From the NCBI RefSeq assembly GCF_020740795.1, contig NC_067286.1, positions 18,604,350 through 18,668,349 on the forward strand: DNA of 64,000 nucleotides, given 5' to 3'. Within the stretch, counting starts at the first letter, position 1. Each line of letters starts with the position of its first letter. A program made the translations under genes and the position numbers. Origin of the DNA: Apus apus. Lineage: Eukaryota; Chordata; Aves; Apodiformes; Apodidae. Below, in pieces: positions 10,331-22,300 of the stretch. The notes under the pieces were generated by a model. The model worked only from the letters and a program-made list of their open reading frames with translations. It was not told where the DNA came from and made no database searches.

Positions 10331-13300
10331 GTAAATTCCTGGGCCGATCACCATCTAACTTTTCTAGACTTAGCTTTTTTTTCTTTTTAATCTTCGTCTT
10401 GACATCTGCAGAAAAAACTGCCTTTGAAATTGTTTTGTTCTGTTGCATCCTACTACAGCTTTGACTCTTAGCCTTGCCCAGAGCTGCATGCAGATTTCAA
10501 CAAGATACAGCTTCTAGACTCTTCCTTCCTTTGTTTCTACTGCTGCCAGGGGACTGTATTTTTGGAGTCTGTTTGGGTTGATGCTGCAACATTTTCTTTG
10601 GTTATCCTCTAGGAGAAGAACATTCTTTACACAGTTTTGTAAGGAGAGGGGGATTAAGAGATGTTGGATTTTTTTGGTAAATATTCAGCCCCTCTGTCAT
10701 TTTTGGGAGTATACTGAACTGTCTTTGATGTGTTTCCATCTGAGTCAACCCTAGCTTAATGCTTGCTTAGTGTCAGTGAGTGTAGGTTTAGCAAAGCTCG
10801 AGACAGACCAGAAGAGGCAGTCCAACATTTTATCTAAAGTATGACCCAATATGACCCTAATACCCGTTAGACCTATAATATTGGATCATTCTTTGACTTT
10901 CTTGTATCGATACAAATGGTATGATTTCTGTATCAGACTGAATAATTTGCTCTTTGGAAGGCAGAATTTTCAAAAAAAAAATGTGAGAAAAGGGGGAGTT
11001 TGTGGCCAGAATTCAGAGTTTTAGCTGAAAACTTAAAAGGCTGAGTTTTGTTTCTGTATCTGCCACAGATTTCTCATGTGAATAATTTCATTTGTCCTTT
11101 CCTTCTCTAGTAAGGTAAGGATAACAGCAATACCTTTTATCAGGCTTGTTTCGTACAAACACCCTGAGCATCTCAAAGTGTGATAAAGGAGTTTGCTAAG
11201 GTTTTCTTGTGTATAAAGTGCAATCTGTCTGTTAGTTTGATCTCATTTTTTACCATTATTCACATAAAAGATGTTTAGTGCCTTCAGCTGTATGTGTATA
11301 CAAATAGACAACAGTGGAGGGAGAGCAGGAAACGATTAAGAAATTGAGAGTTTGGGAGGTTTACTTTTGTTTGCTTGACTTATTTTCCATGGGTGCAGCC
11401 CTTCTCCATTTTGAGTGTCATAAGCTGGGGTGGGGAACCCTGTGCTATGTGGCCTACACAATACTGAATTACCTGGCTTTTCCCCCACATTTTCACTGCT
11501 TTCCTCACATCTTCTCTCCAGTCTTGCAAGGGCAGATCTCAGTCCTCAGGGCTGTTCATCCCTCACCAGCGTGGGCAAATCCTGGAAGGTGAGCAAGTCT
11601 CCTTATTCCACAAAGTGTTGTGTGTTGGCCACTGATGGTGGTAGAAAAGAGGCAGGGAAGAAGAGTGGGAGGCTTAGAGGGGTATGGACCACTGGGCTGA
11701 AAGCTGGTAGGTGTGTGAAGGGGCCTGGCTCTTTCTAAGCTTTGAATCCAGATGTGTTTAGCAGAGCTCCACTGGTTGACTGTGGCATCTCTTGATTTCA
11801 TAACAGCTCTTTGCCATTATACCCCTTTCACTGATCAGGAAACTGACGCGAAGAGGACAAACCCCACTTCTCTGAGTACTTCGTAATCAGTGCTGCTCAT
11901 TGCAATCAGTAACTCCCCATCTTCTTGGTCTGTGTGCTAAGAAGTCTCAGTATGAGGCTAATGAGGTATCCCTGTAGCATACTGACCTCTTCCTCTACTT
12001 CCCTTCACACTCAGGTGGCCATGCCAGGGATAAGTTTGGTTCATGTCAGCATGGCTCCCTGACAAGCTTGCCACCAGACATTGGAAACCTGAGGTGTCTC
12101 ACCCACCTGGATCTCAGCTTCAACAGCCTCTCTACCTTGCCCAGCTGCATCCTCCACCTCCCCAGCCTCCGCATGCTCCTAGTGAGCCACAACAGCCTGG
12201 TGGCACTCCCTGAGAACTTTGGCTCTCTGAGCAAGTTGACTTTCTTCTCTGCTATGAAAAATCAGCTGAGGGCCTTACCTCAGAGCATCGGGGAGCTTGC
12301 AGTACTTCAGGACCTGAATCTTTCAGAAAATGCATTGGAATTCCTCCCTGAAGAAATTGGGAATCTGTACAACTGCACAGAGCTGGATCTCTCTGGGAAT
12401 TGCTTATCAAGCATCCCGTACTCCTTAGGTAAGTATTTTCAAGGGGAAAAGAAGGGCATGGGCTTGCCGAGCTTTTGGTATGGTCTAGGAACCCTGAGGC
12501 CCTTGATCTCTGTCTCCAGAGTTGTTAGCACAAACCATCTTTTATGTTACAACCAAGTGGAAGTGATCCAGAAGAAACATGCTTGGTTCACTCAGTGTCT
12601 TTGAGTATTAGTGACTCTCTACAGCACACTTTCTGCTTCTGTGGATCACCAAGACTGCTAAGTTTCCAATACGATTTCCAACAGCTGAGGATCTGGCCTT
12701 AGTGGTTTTGGCTGGTGCTCAGGATTAGAAAGAGAAGAGTTGGGGTTTAGTGAGATGCAGATCTGGGCTTGAAATCATACTGTCTGGTGTGGATCAGTCT
12801 GAACTCCTGCTGCCCAGCTTCCTGGCTCTTGGGTCCTGTATTACTTTGTACCTGGGGTTGTCACTGATACTGTGTATGGACGCATCTTACATCCATATTC
12901 ATAGCCAGGTGCTGAAAAGCAGAGGACAGAGGAGGCTGCAATGCCTCTCAGCTAATTCCCTAGACTCCTTTATATTGTGAGCTAAGGAGACACTGGCCTT
13001 TTGTGCTTTTCCCTTATTGTGTGTGTGTGTACATGTGATGAGGTGAGTGGCAGGGGTGTTAGAGCTGATGTGCAATGCAATTAACAGCGTGGATGGGGGG
13101 TCACTTCTGTTCTCACCTGCAGCCAATTTGAAGTCTTTGCGGCGGCTGCATCTCCACAGCAATCTCCTGGTGACAGTCCCTGCCTCACTTGCCAGCCTGC
13201 CCAACTTGTCCAGACTTGATCTGCAGAACAATTGCCTCCGTGCAGTCCCCCCCGAGATCCAGACCTCTCCATTTGTGCACCTCCGAGGCAATCCCTTAGG

Positions 13301-16300
13301 AGAAACTGAGCCATCCTCACAGGCTGGTAATTGCAAGGCTTCTGCTTCTGTGGTTCTGTTGTTTCTTCACTCAGCCCAGCATAGTGTGGATGAGTTTGGA
13401 GTAGAGAAGACAAGCAGGAGAGAATCAGATCAATATTTATTTTTCTGGAATTGTTAGTTTCTAAGGATACAGACAGTACTAGTTCTTTTTTTGCAAGCCC
13501 AAGCCCAGTCTGACAAGCTCAGAGGTCCCTGGAATTGGGCTTGCTAGGAAAGATTTTACAGTGGAAATGAAAATGGGATTCACAGAAAACAGATCAGGAG
13601 AGGCCCCTAAAGGGATCCGGCCTTTTTGGCAGAGGTGAGCATCAGTTCTTGGACTTGCTGTGTAGGTCTGAGGCAACAGTGGTTCATGCTAGAAGCACAG
13701 AGAGCAACAAGAGGTCATTCTGCTGGGCAGTTTCCTCCAGCTTTCCTGTGGTTCTCAGCCTGCAGATGAGCAGCTTTTTGTCCAAGATGAAGATAATGAA
13801 TGAGCAGATATCTGAACAGGATTTCCCAATAGTGCTCACGTTCACAAGAGCAAGCACTGATTCCCAGCGGTGACCCCAAGCAGTGAAGCATGGCCCTGAG
13901 AGTTGCAGGGGTAGTAGATTGAAATATTTTCTAATTCTCCCTGTTTTTGCGTTTTCCTGGGGACATTCAGCATTTTCAGTACGTCTTGTGACCCCTTTGC
14001 CTCTTTCCATCCTCCTGCTGCTGCTTGATCAGAAGCCCACTGCAGTGTGAGCCGGGTTATGTTAGCAACCCTAAACGATGATGACATTTCAGTTTTGGTG
14101 ACATAAGCCAAAACTGAAATACAAGTTCAGCCTTTCTTGTCTACCCTGATTTAAGTAATCTCTGTCTCCTCCTCCTACCCAAACCTTCTTACTGCTGCAG
14201 ATGAATCCAGTACTGGAGGGGCACGAAGACTCTTCCTTGCATCAGGAGAGAACAGGTAAGCCGCTGTTATTAAGAACTTTTGTTACAGTGGTGTAACGAG
14301 GTTCCAGACAAAATCAGTGCATGATGGGTATTACACACGTGTATGGGAGCTTATGGCCTCTGTAGGCCAGTCAAACACAAGGTAGGAGATTCTTCTGTTG
14401 ATTTTTGGAGGGCTGAAGTCATTGCACAGTGTCATACATTAATTAATTTCTTCTGGAAGCTTTACTGTCACCTCTGAAGGCTGCAAAGTTGTCTTGCCCT
14501 GTGGCATCCATTTCTACTTTCCACCGGGGGCTGCCTCTGATCGTCTGCAGATTTACTTCCGAACCCTCACACCGGACCCTAAGTGGGTAAAGCTGAGACA
14601 CCACGATGTCCTGCTAAGTAGAGTCCTGGAGCTGCAGCCTCATGGAGTCAAATTCCAGCAGGTGAGGACACATCCAGGCTACCTCTTCATCAATCTGCCT
14701 CTGAAGCAGTTTGGCAGACTCTTCTGAGAGAATCTTGTGGGACTTTTGAGAGAGACAGCTACCCCCATCACTGCTGCTTTTAAGCAGATGCAAAACTGAC
14801 TTTCAGAGGAGCTCCACTGCAAATATTTTGAATGGATACAGACAGCTTCTCTGGCACTGTGCTGGTCTGGCTCCTTTGCCTTCCCCACTGTTCTGGCTTG
14901 AGTTGAGCTATAACCTTCCTCACTACTCATATCCTTCCTGTGCCAGAGAATAAGTGCTGCTCCAGCATTTGCCCTTAGCCTGCAAGGAGAATGGTTCACA
15001 TCCTTCCCTAAAAGTCTGATGGTGTAGTTTCCATTCAAGCTGGTCAGTACTTACAGAACCAGCTGCATGACAGCTAACAGCAACTCAACTGCAGAAGTTG
15101 CTTTGCCCTTTCTGCCCACAAGCTGCCGAATGTTTCCTGTCATCACATTACATAGAGGACCTGACATCTCCTGCCACCTCCCTGGAGGTTGCAAGACAGA
15201 GCAGGTTACGATCTTCTTCACTCCCTTGCATACAGGCTGTACTTTGCCCTCCCCCTTCTTGTCTGCAGAGGAACACAGAGAAGAGCTAGGCTTGGTTTTA
15301 CCCTTTCTATTGGTGTCCCATGAGAATGCTTTTTCGCCAGGAGGTGCAGATGTGGATGCCATATGCCTTCCCTCCAACACTTCACCAGCATGAGGTGGTA
15401 GTTCGGACCTTCAGTGAGCAGAACTGGAGTGATCTTAGAACAAGAGTGGAGCAGAAGAGAAAATCAAAGGTAAGCAGACTGGAATGACCAGTGGCACACA
15501 TTCTTCCTGTTCTACTCTTTGGTTTTGCCCAGGCAAGAGTGAGCCCATTTGAAACATCTCAGGAGCTGTGTTTTGACTAGCTGCTATAAAATATAGTGGA
15601 TTTGAGCTCCAGGTTTCCTCTCTCATGGAGGTGTGTCTCCTGAAAGTGTTGAGTTGCAGCCTGCCATGTTTCATCCCTGTTCCAGTGCTTTAATCTTCTC
15701 AGCTGTTACTGGCACTTGTTTTACTGCTGTTACTGTATTATGATATATGCCTATATGTTTTCTCTTCCCTGACTTCTGTTACAGAAGTATGTGGCTCACT
15801 GTAGTGTCCTTCACTTCTCTTGGTTCCTCGTTGTGTCTCGACTTGTGCAAAATGAATGCCAAGTGCCAACAGAGGGGACATTGCTCTTTTCCAGTGTGGA
15901 TCCAAACATCAAAGTGACCTTTCCTCCTGGGGTCACTGAAGACACTCGCAGTGTCAAGCTGCAGGTAGGCATGATTAAAAAAAAAAGCTTTGGTAAGCCC
16001 TAGTACAGGTGTTGTCCCGTGCTAAGTATGGGAGCCAAAGGTGACATGTTTGTCCTAGGCTGATTTGTGTCTGACATGGATGTTTCATGGGCTGACCCAT
16101 CTCGGATCACCTTAAGTCTTAGCTTTCCTGCCTGAAAATTGGGTTGTGCTCCAAGCTGCCTTATGTGGGAAAGGGATCTCCTCCAGCTCTACCAGTGCTC
16201 CCTCTAGCAGATCAGCAGGTAGCTGCTGTGAAGGGAACACAAGGAAATTTTGTCTCATTCCCTTGCAAAACATACTGAGCCTGGCAGAAGAGCTCAGTGA

Positions 16301-19300
16301 ATGAGGCTGGGAGGGGGGTTATTTATGTGGATCTAATTCTAAAACCAGCCCACTAAATAAATGAATTAGTTGCCAACAGTACTAGAGCAGATTTCAGTCA
16401 AAGTTCACTGTGCTTCCATTTTTCACCGGGCCCTGATCCATGAGCAGGATGTGCCTGCTGGGTGCTGGGGAACTGAGTGATGAGGGAAGTTGTGCGCCTA
16501 ACTTCTCTGCTCACCATGCTTACACATCCAGGTGCTGCCAGTCTCTGCAGAAGAGATACAGGAATTCACAGCTGATGCAGACTGCAGAGTCAGTCCCCTG
16601 CTCTGCCTCTCCCAGAACTCCCTGGTGGATTTTCTCAGGCCTGTCAGAATTCAGCTACCTCTCCCACCTGGGGTCACAGGTCAGTTTATTCCCAAAATTG
16701 GCAAAAAAAAAAATGCCCTGTATAGAAAACCACAAATGGCAAGCTGGGAATTTTGTTTGCTTCTCCTGTTAGTTATAAAGTTCGCTGCATTTCCTGCAGG
16801 AACAGCAAGGTGTGTCTGCCGAGTGAGTGCTGGAGCAGGGTGGTGAGAGCTGAAGGTAGTTCAGGTCCAGCAGACCAGTGCTGGGTTTCAGAGACCAGCA
16901 GCACAAACTAGGAGAATGGCATTGGCAAGTGAAATCCACTCTGCCAAACTGCATGTGTATTTAGACTGCTGCATTTGGTATGATGAGATGGAGAGGCACT
17001 CCTGTCAACTGAATAGATGCTTTCTAAAAGGGTTTTGATTCATGATTGGAAATAGTTTGAAGCAGGTAACAAAGATGCACCCTCCAAGGATCTGCCTTAT
17101 CTCTTATGTTCTTGCACATGAATCAGATGTTGAGCCACTGCAGTTAAAAGTGTATGGTCATACACTCCATCTCCCACTCTGAATACTGATATAAACAGCC
17201 TCAGGCTTGCCAGAGACTCTTCTGGTTGGGTGCTGAGTACCCTATGTCTCCCAGTTCCTTCTTTGACCTTTCTTTGAACTTTCCTGGCTTTCTTGTGAAG
17301 AAATAAATACTTCTTGGGTGTGGCTTGGTCTTCATTGTAACAATACCCAGTATTTGTATGTCTGAAGTCCGTCAGGATTGAGAAGTCTGTGGAATATATG
17401 TTTACAAAGATCTACAACTTAATTAATAACCCTAGATATTGGTGATGGAAATTGTCTAATGAATCTATTGGTGAAAATCAGCACACTGTCAGTTAAATCT
17501 GCATATTCTGTCAGAATATCCTTGAAGCACTGGGGTAGCCTCATGCTTTTATTGCTGCTTTTCTTTAACCAAAGTTCAGTACTGGATGCCAAAGAGAAGG
17601 TCATGAGCCTTAATTTGGTGTTTTTAAAAGGTGAATCACCCAAAACTGTGGCTGGATTTGTAACACATGAATAAAACCTTCTGCTGCATGTAGGATCTCT
17701 TGATCATTGTCATCTATAGGGCTAAGTTTGGATCGGTCAAGGCTGCATCTTCTCCACGGCAACCTGGAGGGCCAAACCTGGAATGACATTACCAGTCAGG
17801 TGGTGCTAGAACTCACTCATCTTTATGCAGTGTTTGAAGTCACCCACTTCTCCTGGTAAGTGCAGGATTAGTCCTGAGGTAAAGATGGGATGTTCCTCTG
17901 CCTTGCCTTTCCCACATTCTAATCAGGATCATGCCACAAACCCTACCTGTTCCCTTTTCCCTTTGCAAGTTAGGCCCAGCTCAGCACTTTGTCTCTACCT
18001 TTACTTTTTACAGTGTCATGGGTGTAACACTGGCTTCTCTTCCTAGGCAGGATCCCTCCTTTTTCTTAATTCCTTGTATGCTAGGTACTGGCTGTGGTAC
18101 ACCACCAAGACCTGCATTGGAGGCATTGCTAAGAAAGTCTATGAGCGGCTGCGTATGTACCAGGTGAACTTCATTGCTCTGCAGAGGAAGAAGGACCCCG
18201 AGCAAGTCCTCCTACAGTGTATCCCCAAACACAAGGTCTGATCTGGATTGCATTGCCTTGCTCCTGAACTTGTTTAGCCTTGCTCCTGAGCTCCCTGTGC
18301 CTCCCTTTGTAGGATGTAAGGGCAGCAGTGCACCAAATGGTCCCATTCACTGCTCCAGGGTCATGGCAGGGGTATGCTTTCACCACACAGCGTTTGTAGT
18401 GTGATACTGACTCACTGAGAGCTGTGAGAAGAAGGAAAACTCATTGTATGCAGCAGTTGATGCAGTGATTTAATCATAGAATCATCAAGGTTGGAAAACA
18501 CCTTCAAGATCATCAAGTCCAACCATCAGTCCTACACCCCCATGATCACTAAACCATCTCCTAAAGCACCAAGTCTACCCATTTTTTAAACACCTCCAGG
18601 GATGGTGACTCCAGCACCTCCCTGGGCAGCCTGTTCCAATGCCTCACCACTCTTTCAGTGAAGAAATTTTTCCTAATATTCCATCTGAACCACCCCTGGT
18701 GCAACTTGACCCCATTTCCTCTTGTCCTATCGCTGGTCACTAGGGAGAAGAGGCCAACACCTTTCTCACTACAACCTCCTTTCAGGTGGTTTTAGGGAGC
18801 AGTGAGTTCTCCCCACAGCCTTCTCTTTTCCAGGCTGTAGAGCCCCAGCTCCCTCAGCCTCTCCTCATAAGACTTGTTCTCCAGACCCCTAATCAGCCTA
18901 GTTGCCCTTCTCTGCAGCCTCTCAAGCACCTCAGTGTCCTTCCTGTAGTGATGGGCCCAGAACTGCACACAGTGCTCGAGGTGCAGCCTCACCAAGGCCA
19001 AGGACAGGGGTAAGATCACTTCCCTGGTCCTGCTGGTCACACTGTTCCTGATACAGGCCAGGATGCTGTTGGCCTTCTTGCCCCCGTGGGCACACTGCTG
19101 GCTCATGTTCAGCCAGTCAATATTGCCAGGACCCTCTCTGCTGGGCAGCTCTCCAGCCACTCCTCCCCAAGCCTGTAGTGCTGCTGGGGGTTGTTGTGGC
19201 CAAAGTGCAGGACCCAACAATTTGCCTTATTTCCTCATCTGTGAACCTTGAGGACAGGGCTCTAAAGTCACCTGAGCCACAGTAACTCACCATGTGCATG

Positions 19301-22300
19301 CTGTTAGCATCCAGCAAACATGAGACAAAAAATGCTGGCTTAAACTTCAGGCAAACACATTAAAGTTAACGTTACTTGTCTGACATGAGCTAGTAGCACG
19401 TGCAGAAGCACTGCTTTAATTTCAGATGGAGTGGTTAGAAAAGGTACTCTTCCTGATGTTCCTTACTGTTTACAGTTCAAGAAGCAGAACTGAACATATG
19501 AGCCCTCCTGAATGTGCCTTCAGTGCAACATCACTCTAGTTTACACTATTAGTTTGAGCTAATCTGACTGACTTTGTATGGAAGGAGATGGGAAGCACTT
19601 TACACATTTGCTTCTGCCACCTCTGCCCTAGGGGTATCAGCCCTCAGCAATGTTGCTTCAGGTGTTAGCGAAGTGCGCGTCTGTGTTTGTAGAGTGTGTA
19701 CCTTGACAGACAGTGCATCTCAGTTTGCTATGGGTTATTTTATCAGGCTGCCAGAACGGTGCTGTGTATCCAACTGTCTGCATAGTCTTCTGGTCTGATT
19801 GCTCCTTTTTAAATTCATTTTTTCTCCTGTATTAAAATAGCTTGTGGGCATAAACATCTCTAAGGTTTCTTTATACCTTGTGTTCTTGGCTAAAATTGTT
19901 TCCAGAGGAGGCAGCAATGTCATTCACAGTGAGATCAGGGTTTGGGGGTGTCTGTATTCTTGCAAGGTCATGGAGTGAGAGAGAAGGTCCAAATGAACCT
20001 TCTTGGACCTTACTGTTCCAAATGGAAAGAGGAATATACACTTCTACACTGACTCTTGCACTGTCTCTGATACCACAGGTCTGACAGTGTCATCACAGGC
20101 TGCAAAGCCAAGATGAGCTTTGTGGTGTGGTCAGCTGTGTGCTATTGTAGTATGTGGCTTTTTCCAGAGAAAATGCCTCTTAAGGGCATACTGTGAGGCA
20201 AATAAGGTAGCAAGTAAATTTCTTGCTGTCTTTGAAGGTTACTGAGCTTCTAAAAATACAGAGACATTGTTGAAAATGCTTTTTTGAAGGCAGCTTTAGG
20301 ATGGCTTATCTTTGTTAGTCCACACAGGTTTTTCTGCTTTTTACTTGAGATGAGGAAAAGGGAAGCTACAAAACTCAGAGCACCACTTCCTTGTCTGTAG
20401 TGAACGTACCTGGGATAGGAGGGGATAGGTGTTTGTTAATTTGTTTACATCCTTCCCATGTAAAATGGGCTTTCCCTGGTGAAGGTGAGTGAGAGGAACA
20501 ACATGGGGCAGGCAACAGATGTGCTTTAGACCACACACGCTGTCTTCTGTTGTTGTTCTTATCAGGTTGACCCAGTGCTGAAGAAGCTGCAGAACCGCTA
20601 CCGAGGACCTGAGCCATCTGACATGGTGCAGATGTTTGAGGGAGAGCAATTTTTTGCAGCTTTTGAGCGAGGCATCAGCATCGATATGGGTATGGTAGTA
20701 CTGGACTCCTTTCAGCTCCTGCCTCTTGTGCTAGCTTCTCCAGCCCTAGGCAAGTTTCTGCTGGGGCAGTCATTCCTCTCTGTCTCCAGCTTGCCCACTA
20801 CTCACAGCAGCCAGCCCATGGACATTGAACTTGTGATATTTTCTGGTCTCTGAACTATTGTGTTTACTTTACTTCTGAAAGTGCTGTTTGCAGGCTTTCA
20901 TTTCCTCTCGTGCTGTTGTAGTCTGCAAAGGACAGTAGCCAAGTGTGTTTATTTTATGACTGATCTGCTTCTGCAGCCAGCTATCCCTTTTCCTGGCATC
21001 TTAGACACCACACTGATGTCCAAGGTGATCTAGTTAATGTTGCCCATTTCTCAGAGAAAACATGTAAAGATATTTTTTTTGAGAAGATGTTTCTGAAACA
21101 ATCCAGAGCAAAGAATTCTCCTAATGGAGCCATTACAAGAGAAGAAAAGGGAGCAGGACCAAAACTCAAGATGATGTTTTATGCCCCAATCTGTTTGGAC
21201 CTGTTACAGCTACAAACTGAGACATTTTCTGCAAAACCTGAATGTACAGCTCAGTTTCATTGGTGTAAATTAAGCACAACTCTATGAAGAATAATAACAT
21301 GCACTGGTCTTTCAGTGGAGTTGATGAAGCCAGTCTGCCCCTCTATCCTGATTTAGGCTTCACTCTAACTTAGTTTCTAGATCATTACATATATGAATGT
21401 TGTACCTGATTATACTTTTTTCTTTTTGGCTCTATTCATTTTTCTGCACCCACTGCAGAAACGGTGAAGAGCTAGGTAACCTATTTTTGTGCATTACAGG
21501 ATGCTGTTGCAGCTGATTCTACCGTCTAAGGGACAGAATGGACCAAGGATAGGTGGGAAGTGCCAAAGGTGGATTTGCGTTCCCTTCTTGAGCTTGATCT
21601 CCACCTTGTGGCCATTCTCTTTTTTCACCTGTAGGAGCTGCTTTCTCCACAACCGATGATTTCCGCTTTCTCGTGTCCCGTAGTGAGGAACAGGGAGTTA
21701 CAGTTCTTTCAGGCATGAGTTAGAGTAGATAGTAGCATGAAGGCTGCTAGTGGATGCTGGGCTGTTGGCCAGGCTTGAAAAGCTGAACGCTTTTTTGTGC
21801 AATATGAGCATTTGCTGCTTCTCTGCACAGATCGCCCTGACTGCATAGATGGACGTCTCTCATTTATTTTTTACTCCCACTTGAAGAACATGAAGGAAAT
21901 CTATGTGACCTCGCCTGTAGACAGGAAAGACCAAGCTGTAAAAGGCCAGGTGAGCAACCAGTTACACTCACGTTTTGTTTTCTTCTTCATCATCATAATT
22001 GCTTTTATGATTCTTGTCATAATAATCTCTGAACACTGGGCATGACTCTTTTTCTCCCCTCTTTCCCTTGACTTTACATTTTACTGACTAAAACCCGAAT
22101 AAACTAGAGTAGTCTAGAAGGGTGGCTCATCACTTAGCTCTCTGACTTACATTTCTGCCACTAATTCTTGGGGTATTGGCAGCAAGTCCAGCCTCAGAGG
22201 CTGGAACATCAGTGCTTCTCCCAGTAGCACTTAATTGGGAAGCCATATTTATGAGCTGAGGATAGGTGAGAAATGCTGAATTCATTATTTCCCAGACAGA

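Noticed and set aside
11314-11738. Open frames of 92 and 102 codons in PIDD1 intron 1
   Set aside because: No conserved sequence, no matching splice framing, overlapping frames.
15067-15340. Open frame just upstream of PIDD1 exon 6
   Set aside because: It lies before the acceptor TTTCGCCAG and is not in the conserved protein; it is intron.
18792-19220. 142-codon minus-strand open frame within PIDD1
   Set aside because: It is the CR1 ORF2 C-terminal remnant, not a host gene.
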